From positions 4,909,001-4,973,000 of the forward strand of contig NZ_LT629693.1 of NCBI RefSeq assembly GCF_900099825.1: a stretch of DNA of 64,000 nucleotides, given 5' to 3'. Positions 56,522 to 64,000 of this stretch are shown in pieces. The DNA is from Bradyrhizobium ottawaense. GTDB lineage: Bacteria > Pseudomonadota > Alphaproteobacteria > Rhizobiales > Xanthobacteraceae. Every line of letters begins with the position of its first letter. The stretch's first letter is position 1. The notes under the pieces were generated by a model, which worked only from the letters and a program-made list of their open reading frames with translations, had not been told where the DNA came from and made no database searches. The translations under genes and the position numbers were made by a program.

Positions 56522-56858
56522 GACCGATGCTGTTGCGCCCGAACCGAGCCCCGAGCAAGCCGCCTTGTTTGCGCGGGTGCGGCGGATGATGGTGATCGCA
56601 GGCCTGACCTCGGCGCTGGCCGTCTGCATCGTCCTGATCGCTGTCGGTTACCGCCTTTATCGCGGCGAGGGAAGCGCCACGGCGGCCACCTCGGATGTCA
56701 CCGCGACGCTGCCGAAGGGCGCCCGGATCGTCTCGACCGGCACAGCCGGCGAGCGGCTGGTGGTGACCCTGGATATCGGCGGGGTGACCGAAATCCGCAC
56801 CTTCGACGCCAAAACGCTAAAACCGGCCGGAAAACTCAAGTTCGTCAGCGAACCCTGA
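56520..56858 (+). CDS. small anchored protein, DUF6476-like position
   Basis: A 112-residue protein with a single transmembrane helix (about residues 24-44) and an extracytoplasmic C-terminal part that starts with a Ala/Thr/Ser stretch and has strand-like repeats (GARIVSTGTAGERLVVTLDIGG). ATG at 56520 with AAGAAGAG upstream. It is divergent from rluD with start codons overlapping. Such rluD-flanking small membrane proteins occur in related genomes as I recall. Family naming is tentative; function unknown. Confidence 0.72.
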   Translation: MTDAVAPEPSPEQAALFARVRRMMVIAGLTSALAVCIVLIAVGYRLYRGEGSATAATSDVTATLPKGARIVSTGTAGERLVVTLDIGGVTEIRTFDAKTLKPAGKLKFVSEP

Positions 56859-56864
56859 GCCCCT

Positions 56865-56950
56865 GTCATGGCCGGGCTTGACCCGGCCATCCACGTCTTT
56901 CTTCATTTGGCAGCCAGGACGTGGATGCCCGGGACAAGCCCGGGCATGAC
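56865..56950. repeat. class B palindromic repeat
   Basis: GTCATGGCCGGGCTTGACCCGGCCATCCACGTC and GACGTGGATGCCCGGGACAAGCCCGGGCATGAC, a near-perfect two-armed copy 7 bases after the small membrane gene. Confidence 0.78.
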
Positions 56951-57008
56951 GAATAGAACCGTACCGCCTTGCAGCAGGCCGATTTCGAGGCTATTCCCTC
57001 CAGCCAAC

Positions 57009-57083
57009 GCTCCCTTCGTCTAGCGGTTAGGACGCGGCCCTCTCAAGGCTGAAACAGGGGTTCAATTCCCCTAGGGAGCGCCA
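57009..57083 (+). tRNA. tRNA-Glu (CTC anticodon)
   Basis: 75 bases with acceptor GCTCCCT/AGGGAGC, D arm GTCTAGCGGTTAGGAC, anticodon loop with CTC between CGGCC and GGCTG, T arm AGGGG-TTCAATT-CCCCT and encoded CCA. Complete and typical. It is the left boundary of a lower-G+C gene cluster. Confidence 0.97.
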
Positions 57084-57416
57084 ATCTTTTCAATAACTTA
57101 GGCGAATTTCCCGCCGCGTTCGGTCCCTCCGACCAAGTATTAACCGGGTATCGCGAAGGCGGCCTAAAGGAAGCCTGTAGAGCGGCCCGCCTAGGGGCGC
57201 GGACCCGGAAAGGCGCTACCGGGAGGGCCTAGCCGGTAGAACGTCCCGGCAGCACCGTTCCGCAATGTCGGAGCACCTTCCTTAAACGGTCTAGAGGCTG
57301 CCTTCCGGAACCGGGTATCGAGGAGCCTGCCTTCGCAGGGGTGAGGAGAACGCGCGGGCGGCCCGTTTCTAGGCTGTCGAGGGCCGCTCCCGCCCAAATC
57401 GATTTGGAGGTGCGTT
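57084..57416. other. region directly downstream of tRNA-Glu
   Basis: 333 bases with no supported gene. I looked for a repeat of the tRNA 3' end (an attachment-site sign) here and farther right and saw none. Base composition is G/C-rich close to the tRNA, changing toward the first island gene at 57417. Confidence 0.4.
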
Positions 57417-58094
57417 ATGACCGACCAAGCAAAGCGACGACAGGCACTGACAGTTGCAAAAGATAAATTGCAGGCTGCGAAGCGCGCCATCGTTCGGGTC
57501 GGTGCCGGTGGTCGCGGCTTTATCGTCGGCGCTGGTGAGGATCGATTTGTCATCACCGCCGCGCATTGTTTGCCATTGGAGCGGCTTCCGACGCCGCATC
57601 TCGCGAACAGCATCAACGAATATACGTTCGAGGACATCATCGGCCCGCTCCACGCAAAGAAGCTGACGATCTGGGGCGAACTTTGCATGTTCAATCTCAC
57701 CGATGATGTTGCGGCGTTCGCTGCACCGGACGATCAAGAGCTGTACGATCAATGCGCCAGGTATGAAGAATTTACCGGAGCTGCGGCGATGGCGCTCGGC
57801 AAATCGCCTGATGTTCTAGCGCCGCATCTTTGGGAAGATCACCCCGGCACGACGGCCTTCACGCTGTCGCTCAAAGGCGAATGGCAATGTTGCACGGTCT
57901 ACAATAACGGCCGACTCTTGGTCATCACTGAGGGGGCGGATGCCATCAAGGGCGGAATGTCGGGCTCGCCGATCATTGATATCAATGGTGCAGCCATCGG
58001 GCTGGTTTCAACAGGCTCGGACAGCCATAACAAGAACCCGAGCTTAATGGATTGCCTGCTGCCGTGGCTACTGCGGAAGCTCGACTGGCAGTGA
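57417..58094 (+). CDS. trypsin-like serine peptidase, no export signal
   Basis: A 225-residue chymotrypsin-fold protease. The triad is visible: His in TAAHC (about residue 50), Asp in NLTDDVAAF and Ser in KGGMSGSP, with the oxyanion GxS. There is no signal peptide or membrane helix, so it acts in the cytoplasm, unlike HtrA proteases (no PDZ). ATG at 57417 with GGAGG upstream. Base composition is less G/C-biased than flanking host genes. Cytosolic trypsin-like proteases occur in some defence islands; here the only neighbour is an exported unknown. Confidence 0.8.
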   Translation: MTDQAKRRQALTVAKDKLQAAKRAIVRVGAGGRGFIVGAGEDRFVITAAHCLPLERLPTPHLANSINEYTFEDIIGPLHAKKLTIWGELCMFNLTDDVAAFAAPDDQELYDQCARYEEFTGAAAMALGKSPDVLAPHLWEDHPGTTAFTLSLKGEWQCCTVYNNGRLLVITEGADAIKGGMSGSPIIDINGAAIGLVSTGSDSHNKNPSLMDCLLPWLLRKLDWQ

Positions 58095-58132
58095 TGCGCC
58101 GATGCCCGCGCTCAAATACAAGGAGAAGTGAA

Positions 58133-58678
58133 ATGAAATATCTGGCAGCAATCGCGTTGACGTTCACCATCATATCTTCACCGGTCTTGGCGGATGTCGA
58201 TGCGGATCGAGACATAACACTGGTAACGAAATGCACTCCGAAGATTTTCCCAAGTGACCGCGAAGGTTTGCCGCCAAGCGTTTCTATTGAGGTGTTTAGT
58301 TGGTCAGATACGACAAAAGTTTGTAATGAAATGATGCGAGTCTTGGAAGGCGTCCGTCACAAGGACATTACAAATTTCGAAAAAGCTGTGGCCGTTCTGC
58401 ACTTCAGCCAAATAAGCTATGGAACGGACGATATGCAGATTTTAAAGGAACTGATCGAGATCATCAGATTGCGTGGTCTATATGACAAACCTGATCGCTG
58501 GTATGAAACCAACAACTTGATCGTTCGCGCGTGGAATGCCTTCAACGGTGTAGTGGGTCCTCGACATATCATCACTTTCCTGCGGAGCGCGGGTCCAGAC
58601 GCGGCCAAAGGTCTTTCTGATGACGGTTTGACAAGGATGATTATTCTTATGAAGCATCAGTATCAGCGCGGCGACTGA
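58133..58678 (+). CDS. exported protein of unknown function next to the peptidase
   Basis: A 181-residue protein with a signal peptide (about 1-19, ending VLAD) and an alpha-rich mature part (EKAVAVLHFSQISYG, ILKELIEIIRLRGLYD, TNNLIVRAWNAFNG). AAGGAGAAGTG precedes the ATG at 58133; a frame open from 58052 overlaps the peptidase end and is not preferred. A+T-rich codons fit the island. It ends 25 bases before an intrinsic terminator. No family recognised; the peptidase gene ends 38 bases before it, so both are probably one transcript. Confidence 0.7.
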   Translation: MKYLAAIALTFTIISSPVLADVDADRDITLVTKCTPKIFPSDREGLPPSVSIEVFSWSDTTKVCNEMMRVLEGVRHKDITNFEKAVAVLHFSQISYGTDDMQILKELIEIIRLRGLYDKPDRWYETNNLIVRAWNAFNGVVGPRHIITFLRSAGPDAAKGLSDDGLTRMIILMKHQYQRGD

Positions 58679-58703
58679 AAGCCTCTGGCGTAGATTGATT
58701 TAA

Positions 58704-58731
58704 GGCCCCAGCTTCGGCGGGGTCTTTTTTT
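58704..58731 (+). terminator. intrinsic terminator after the exported unknown
   Basis: GGCCCC-A-GC, TTCG loop, GC-GGGGTC, then TTTTTTT. Ends the peptidase/exported-protein transcript. Confidence 0.8.
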
Positions 58732-58804
58732 GATCGCGCTCAGGGGGACCGCCTTCGAAAGGGCATTCAAGAAGATCGCCCCTTTAAAACCGCGGACCTA
58801 AACT

Positions 58805-59833
58805 TCAGCGAACGAGTGACCGCAACACCTCAATGAAAAACTTAGTATCCGCAAAATAGTTCGGATATGCGCGCCGCAATTCATTAAGTGAGGCCGTGGC
58901 AACAAGCACCGCCTGGTTCCTGGTTCCTTTAAATTTTGCCTCCAATAAGATCAGAGACTCCTGCGCTTGATCGAACGCTTGAAGCGGGAATCCTCTAACA
59001 ATAACTCGCCCCGAATCTGGGAGGATCTGCATCACGTACCAGTCAAAATTCACCCCGCGCTTCTTCCGGGTGATTTGTTGTGTGATATGCGCGTATTGTT
59101 CAAGCCGATGAATGACACCCAGTTTTCGTTCCAGCAGTTTTGCCTCTCTCGCTAAGGCGTCGTAAGCGGTGGGCACATTCGGAATCGGAGCAGTCTTTTC
59201 CGTTCGCGCGTGCAGAGCTCCGATTAATTGAAAAAAGCGCTTCCAGTCGTCAGACCCGCTTCCGAATTTTAGATTCTCACTGGTGAAGGCATCTACCGTT
59301 TCGACGGCAGTCGCCCAAGCGTGTTGCAAACTGGTACGCAGTTGAATTTCGATCCATAGCTTATTCCACGGTGAGGACGTCGCCTTACCCACAAATCGAT
59401 AAATGAGATGGACGCTTCGATAGCCATCCTCCTTCGGGTTAGAAATGTAATCTCTGGTGCGCGCCAGCTTGTGGCGCAGAGGATTAGTTTCGTACATGAA
59501 TCGCAGCATATTAACGCGGTTCATGGTCGAAAGGACCGCACGACATCCGCCAATGTCCTGCATCTGAGACATTTGCAGAGTTGGTTGTCGGTACAGCTTT
59601 CGAACGACAGATTCCAACCGCTTCAATCGCTGTGCGGTGACTGCGTTACCGTCGATGCGTATCGACCTATTCCGAAGGGTCATATGCAGCGCGTTGAGCG
59701 GGTAACGATGGGCAACGCGCCAGCTATTAAGTACCTGAATTCCTGCGGCAGCGTCGAACGGCTCTAGGATGGCTTTCCCGGCCCTGTCGATCTGGTTCAA
59801 AGAGTGCGTTGGCTTCTCGTAAGCCATTGACAT
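58805..59833 (-). CDS. RelA/SpoT-domain protein, CapRel-like fused toxin-antitoxin candidate
   Basis: A 342-residue protein with a synthetase-type RelA/SpoT nucleotidyltransferase domain (about 40-190) and a C-terminal extension of about 150 residues. Signature parts: MQDIGGCRAV (91-100), DYISNPKEDGYRSVHLIY (128-145, G loop) and EIQLRTSLQHAW (162-173). No HD hydrolase or TGS-ACT domains as in long RelA/SpoT. CapRel, a phage-defence protein that pyrophosphorylates tRNA, has this layout with a self-neutralising C-terminal antitoxin part; I infer similarity. Alternatively a small alarmone synthetase. Isolated, in the tRNA-Glu-linked island. Confidence 0.75.
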   Translation of the reverse strand: MSMAYEKPTHSLNQIDRAGKAILEPFDAAAGIQVLNSWRVAHRYPLNALHMTLRNRSIRIDGNAVTAQRLKRLESVVRKLYRQPTLQMSQMQDIGGCRAVLSTMNRVNMLRFMYETNPLRHKLARTRDYISNPKEDGYRSVHLIYRFVGKATSSPWNKLWIEIQLRTSLQHAWATAVETVDAFTSENLKFGSGSDDWKRFFQLIGALHARTEKTAPIPNVPTAYDALAREAKLLERKLGVIHRLEQYAHITQQITRKKRGVNFDWYVMQILPDSGRVIVRGFPLQAFDQAQESLILLEAKFKGTRNQAVLVATASLNELRRAYPNYFADTKFFIEVLRSLVR

Positions 59834-60050
59834 TGCTCAAAATTCCACCTGAAAGTGATTTTTCAGGCGCAAAAGTGGAACTTTGGGCGAGTCACAACTT
59901 TATGTCAAACCGGGTTTAGCCACTAAACCTGTAAAAGTTTTTCCGAGAGGCGCTGCATAAATCCGCGTACAGCGCGGAAGATATCTTCGCGCCATCGTCG
60001 GAGCAGCCGTCATCTACATGGCTCAATTGATGAGGCGATAAACGTCGCGA

Positions 60051-60461
60051 TTAATCCGCAAGCGCAAATGTTTCAGAAATTCCCGCGATCAAGTCGCGAG
60101 CGATCTGCAATCCAATAGCGCTCGGCAATGGCTCATACTTGCCGACCGTCCAATTCGGACCGCTGCCTTCCGGGTTCAATCTGACAATTCCGACCCGCGT
60201 TATGTCGCGCGTGTGCGGATTATACTTCAAGACCTTCAGGCATTCGATCTCAAGCTCGGCAATTGTCTTCGGTGGCGTCTGGGCATCGGATTTGCGCTTC
60301 CTGTCGAGAAAAACTGCTGTGAGTACAGCCAAGGCAACGAACACCGCCATCGCGCCAATAATTATCGCCGCCCAAAGAAATAGCATCCCCCATGGGATGG
60401 GATAATTCCACAACTCGGCCAGCCAGCCTTGGATGTCCTGAAAGATTTCCTGAAGTGACAT
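60051..60461 (-). CDS. single-pass membrane protein, unknown
   Basis: A 136-residue protein with an amphipathic N-terminus, one long transmembrane helix (about residues 23-52, rich in Ala/Ile/Val) and a cytoplasmic-looking C-terminal domain with TIAELEIECLKVLKYNPHTRDIT and SAIGLQIARDLIAG. ATG at 60461 with AGGAG 5 bases upstream. Island-type base composition. It is 26 bases downstream of the following gene. Function unknown. Confidence 0.65.
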   Translation of the reverse strand: MSLQEIFQDIQGWLAELWNYPIPWGMLFLWAAIIIGAMAVFVALAVLTAVFLDRKRKSDAQTPPKTIAELEIECLKVLKYNPHTRDITRVGIVRLNPEGSGPNWTVGKYEPLPSAIGLQIARDLIAGISETFALAD

Positions 60462-60487
60462 CGCGGCTCCTGTTTGGGGTGTGAAGT

Positions 60488-60904
60488 TCAATACGCAATC
60501 GCCGCCAGATCAAAATCAGCGACGCTCAAAAATCCATGATATAGGTCTTTCTCGGCGCTCGATATTGCGTAGGCTTGCATTGAAGCTGCTACACAGCCGC
60601 GTTTAATACGCGAACTAGGCCCGCCATCTTGCGAATAGAGTTGCACCACCCAATGTGCCTTTCGGCCAAACAATCCCGGTTTAGCGAGCTTATGAATTTC
60701 GAATATCACGATGGTACCGTCTCTCCTGATTGGATTTTCGAGAGCTATGCCAACGACGCCTAACTGTTTGTCGTTTATGTCGAAGTCGGCTTGCCATCCC
60801 GCCTCTTTGTAGCGAGTGACAGTATTGGTGATGCCCGTCATATCAAATTCAGTAAACGCAAGATGCTCAATCATCTTACCCACACCCTCACTCAGCATTT
60901 TCAT
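60488..60904 (-). CDS. hypothetical cytoplasmic protein
   Basis: A protein of up to 138 residues; start at 60904, 60898 or 60871 is open. Mixed alpha/beta pattern (FEIHKLAKPGLFGRKAHWVVQLYSQ), no membrane helix, one Cys. It precedes the single-pass membrane gene in the same direction with a 26-base gap. I do not recognise the family; A+T-rich codons fit the island. Confidence 0.55.
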   Translation of the reverse strand: MKMLSEGVGKMIEHLAFTEFDMTGITNTVTRYKEAGWQADFDINDKQLGVVGIALENPIRRDGTIVIFEIHKLAKPGLFGRKAHWVVQLYSQDGGPSSRIKRGCVAASMQAYAISSAEKDLYHGFLSVADFDLAAIAY

Positions 60905-61106
60905 CGAACTGTCCCATTTATAAGTCCTCGGAAATTAGTTAAACGCGGCAGTGAGGTCGCGTGTACCGCCCATTTTGCGATTGATCTTCTCACGCTATCA
61001 GTGCCAGACTGAATTGCAACCATAGGGTGGGTGGAGAGAGAATGATCGAGCCAGCGGCTATAAAAAAGGGAATGTGCCGCGTGACAAGCCAAGGGCTATA
61101 AATAAA

Positions 61107-61478
61107 ATGGAGCGTGCATTAGCGGCCTCAGCATTAACTTTAGCTCTCATCGCTTCCGGCAACGCGAAAGCCGGGGAGGCTCTGTTGTCATGCTGGGGAA
61201 CAGTTGAACTGATTCAGCAAGGCAAGCAGGTCAACCCGGTAGATGAAAAATCTTCGATCGCGGTTGCAGTAGATACCGCCAGCAAAACCATCATGATCAA
61301 CGGCGTGAGTTGGCCGATTGCCGGAGACGCCTCGCGCGAAACGATTGTTTCTATGGACCCAGACAAAGGCAGCGTCACGCTCAACCGAATAACTGGCGCG
61401 GTAAGTGCTCACTTCATTGAATATAACGGACTTAAGAAATTCTATGGTGAGTGCAAACCGGCGCAAAAACTGTTTTGA
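61107..61478 (+). CDS. small exported protein, unknown
   Basis: A 123-residue protein with a signal peptide (about 1-23: ASALTLALIASGNAKAG) and a beta-rich mature part with two Cys (LLSCWGTVELIQQGKQ and YGECKPAQKLF) that could form a disulfide. ATG at 61107; a longer frame to 61074 has no ribosome site. No family named. It is the last intact gene of the island before the decayed nuclease. Confidence 0.65.
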   Translation: MERALAASALTLALIASGNAKAGEALLSCWGTVELIQQGKQVNPVDEKSSIAVAVDTASKTIMINGVSWPIAGDASRETIVSMDPDKGSVTLNRITGAVSAHFIEYNGLKKFYGECKPAQKLF

Positions 61479-61523
61479 GGCGTAAGTTGCCTACTTCGCC
61501 TTAGCCCGTCGAGACCGCAGCCC

Positions 61524-61792
61524 TTAGTGTTTCTCCAGGTCGGTTTCGAGAAAATGGTTTGCGACGATCAGCGCCTTGACGGCTTCACCGAGCATCGCCG
61601 CCGCAAGCCGCGCGCCGCGATGGCCCGATCCGCAGCCGCCTCTAGTTGGGTCGGCGTCCGATTGTGGGTTTGACGCTGAGCATCGATTCCGAATATGCGA
61701 ATTCGGGTGCCGTGGATTTCGATGGTGTCGCCGTCGATGACGGATGCCTGTCCGATAACGTCCGGCACGTGGGCCATGAGCGCCAACGCCAT
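61524..61792 (-). pseudogene. decayed SNase-like nuclease
   Basis: The frame starting at 61792 (MALALMAHVPDVIGQ) reads through ASVIDGDTIEIHGTRIRIFGIDA, a clear staphylococcal-nuclease-like N-terminus with the DGDT motif, and then loses similarity. A shifted frame continues with SDAD...GCG and ends with LGEAVKALIVANHFLETDLEKH and TAA at 61524. The expected Arg/Glu catalytic segment is scrambled, so I read it as a truncated, frameshifted remnant. Confidence 0.5.
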
Positions 61793-62587
61793 AGCCTTAA
61801 GGGTTAATTCGAAATTGCAATTGCCAGTAGCATTCTAAGTTTTAGCATATCGATAGTCGTGCGGATTGTGCCGACGCCGCAAAACCCGGCCATGGGTACC
61901 GCGCGATAAGGGACCGCCGCTCTGCCCCAGGGCGACGGCCCCGCCCAAATAAGCAATGTGCGATGGAACCGGCGCCGTGCCGGCAGTTGCGGAATGAGCC
62001 GTCCGGTGATCGCCCGGGCGGCTTGTTCTATTGGTTGCCCGAAAATAGACGTGACGGTCGCGCCTGCGTCGCTCACGGCGCTTCAGAGAGATCCGATAAT
62101 CTCGTCATCCAACGCAATGCACGGTGGCAGCCAGGTACTCGTCATAGACCGTTTGCTGCACCATAGCAGGTGATGACACCGCAATCGGCAGCGTAGCTGA
62201 CCGATGTCTGCTTTCAGGGGGGTACTACAGACATCCCATTTCGAGGGTGTCAGGACCGTTTTTGACGACCATGAACGGACCTCATCTAGGTGAACTTGTT
62301 GCCGCCGAAAGAGATGCAGTCACGTGCGAGCCTGCCGCACAAGAGCGCGGCCGACGGGAAATTCCGAAAATAAAGTCGATATTTGGCGAAAGACGTCATC
62401 AACACTCGATCACGCTGCCGTGATAGCCCCCGCGCGGCCGAAATCGCATAGCCTTCGAAAAATACGTCGTGCTCGTATGCGGGAGGAACTTGCGGCGAAT
62501 ATTGCCGATCGGCCCTGATCCCCGTCAAGCGATTGCATCGCCACTGATCAAATTGAACGCCCCGGGTGAACGAATCGGAGGAGGTAC
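61793..62587. other. non-coding stretch between the nuclease remnant and the sulfatase
   Basis: 795 bases. Several frames are open on both strands but none has a ribosome site, a domain or the host codon pattern, so I call no gene. The last 60 bases hold the sulfatase leader (GGAGGAGGTACT before the ATG). No tRNA, repeat family copy or insertion sequence ends were recognised. Confidence 0.45.
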
Positions 62588-64000
62588 TATGAAAGCCTGC
62601 GCACGAGTGTTTTCCGCTGTAACACTGGCGGTTCTTACGGCGGTTCCTGCTTTGGCCCAGCAAACCAGTGGCGTTCCCGGTTCCCCGGCAGCCACCACCA
62701 CCCTCGACGGTCGCTACATCCCTAACCCGCCGGCGCCCTTCGGCGGCGTCATCAACCTCGATGCCACGAACTCGACACCGTATTGGCCGCCGACGGTCGT
62801 TCCCCCGAAAGGAGCGCCGAATGTGTTGCTTATCATAACCGACGACGTCGGCTTCGGGGCGCCGAGCACTTTCGGCGGTCTTATTCCCACTCCCAATCTG
62901 GATCGCATCGCGAATGCAGGTCTGCGTTTCACACAATTCCATTCGACGGCGTTGTGCTCGCCTACGCGCGCGGCCTTGATCACCGGACGCAACCACCACT
63001 CGGTCGGCTTTGGCGTCATCTCGGAGCTTTCGACGGGTTATCCCGGTTACAACAGCGTCATCACCAAGGACAAGACCACCATCGGCCAGATCCTCAAGGA
63101 CAATGGCTACGCGACCTCTTGGTTTGGCAAAAACCATAACACGCCGTCGTTCCAAGCCTCACAAGCCGGTCCGTTCGATCAGTGGCCCATCGGGATGGGT
63201 TTTGATTATTTCTACGGATTCATGGGCGGGGAAACCAACCAATGGCAGCCTGGCAATCTTGTCCGCAACACCACGCCGATCCATCCTTATGTCGGCAAGC
63301 CGGGCTGGAATCTGATCACGGCGATGGCGGACGACGCCGTTGGCTATCTGAACCAACTCAACGCGCTCGCGCCGCAGAAGCCGTTCTTTCTCTACTACGC
63401 ACCCGGCGGCACTCATGCGCCGCACCACCCGACGCCCGAATGGATTGCGAAGTTCAACGGCAAATTCGACATGGGCTGGAATGCCGCGCGCGATCAGATA
63501 TTCGCCAATCAGAAGCGGCTGGGCGTCATCCCGCAGGATGCGAAGCTAACGCCGTGGCCCGACGATCTCCTGAAGAAATGGGACGACCTGCCGGCAGACG
63601 AGAAGAAATTGTATGCCCGTCAGATGGAAGTTTATGCAGCCTATCTGGCCTATACCGATCATGAAATCGGGCGGGTGATTCAGGCTGTCGAGGATATGGG
63701 AAAGCTCGATAACACGCTCATCATCTATATCAGTGGCGACAACGGCTCCAGCGCCGAAGGCACCATCCACGGCACGCCGAACGAGATGACCAATTTCAAC
63801 GGCATCGACGTGCCTGTCGCGGACCAATTGAAATACTACGATGTCTGGGGTTCGGACGTCACTTATCCGCACATGCCAGTGGGCTGGACCTGGGCCATGG
63901 ATACGCCCTTCAAATGGACCAAGCAGGTCGCGTCACATTTCGGAGGCACGCGCCAGGGCGTCGCCGTGTCCTGGCCCAATCGTATCAAGGACGCCGGCGG
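62588..64000 (+). CDS. arylsulfatase (C-terminal part beyond the window)
   Basis: At least 471 codons, open at the right edge. Signal peptide about residues 1-23 (ending ALAQ), metal-binding Asp85/Asp86 in IITDDVGFGAPS, and the type I sulfatase signature C123-S-P-T-R-A-A-L-I-T-G-R, where Cys123 must be converted to formylglycine. Later landmarks are NGYATSWFGKNHNTPS, GGTHAPHHPTPEW and the second metal site ISGDNGSSAEG. It hydrolyses sulfate esters in the periplasm for sulfur supply. ATG at 62588 has GGAGGAGG 5 bases upstream. No sulfate-transport genes are visible yet. Confidence 0.93.

Noticed and set aside
57009..61800. Intact prophage or integrative element at tRNA-Glu
   Set aside because: No integrase, structural or conjugation gene and no repeat of the tRNA end was seen; only island-like composition remains.
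62286..63155. 289-codon minus-strand frame overlapping the sulfatase start
   Set aside because: It is opposite the well-supported sulfatase and has no domain or ribosome site.

Overview
The window reads as a high-G+C alphaproteobacterial chromosome of the Bradyrhizobium / Rhodopseudomonas type. The basis is the gene content (lrp next to trxB-lysR, carB, carA, a YqeY-like gene, dnaG, rpoD, rpoH, rluD), the strongly G/C-biased third codon positions, and dense intergenic palindromic repeats of the kinds common in that group. The species call is inference; no rRNA is present.

Layout. 0-2.6 kb: small secreted and membrane proteins and an orphan ParA-type ATPase. 2.6-5.3 kb: a DapA-family lyase and a LysR regulator, separated by a non-coding stretch with two orphan intrinsic terminators (candidate sRNAs). 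5.3-9 kb: trxB, lrp, two tandem DoxX genes, greA. 9-12.5 kb: carB, preceded by a hairpin/T-run and a tRNA-like sequence. 13-19.2 kb: methyltransferase, Dps, cupin, enolase-superfamily enzyme, SDR, thioesterase and carA. 19.3-20.6 kb: hydrolase and YqeY-like gene. 20.7-22.2 kb: a lower-G+C two-gene operon, bounded by palindromic repeats, encoding a membrane-anchored macro-domain protein and a TIR-like protein; I read it as a type II Thoeris anti-phage system. 22.3-42.1 kb: accessory metabolism (acyl-CoA synthetase, two ArsR/SRPBCC clusters, cytochrome P460-like protein, beta-propeller protein, gamma-glutamyltransferase, transglutaminase-like pair, LysE exporter). 42.3-46.8 kb: dnaG and rpoD. 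47-56.9 kb: envelope enzymes, a response regulator, a GGDEF protein, rpoH and rluD. 57.0-61.8 kb: a tRNA-Glu followed by lower-G+C genes of island character (trypsin-like peptidase, CapRel-like RelA/SpoT protein, small unknowns, a decayed nuclease). 62.6 kb to the edge: an arylsulfatase that runs off the window.

How the parts relate. Housekeeping functions here are replication initiation and transcription (dnaG, rpoD, rpoH, greA), carbamoyl-phosphate synthesis (carA and carB, about 5 kb apart on the same strand) and thiol redox (trxB). Defence-like content sits in two places: the Thoeris-like operon at 20.7 kb and the tRNA-Glu-linked island with the CapRel-like gene. Repeats are unusually informative: one composite family ends exactly at gene termini and its CTAG end supplies the TAG stop of three genes.

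Limits. All calls come from reading the sequence; family names rest on recognised motifs, not on database searches. Start codons were chosen from ribosome-binding sites and family lengths, and alternatives are given where the choice is open.
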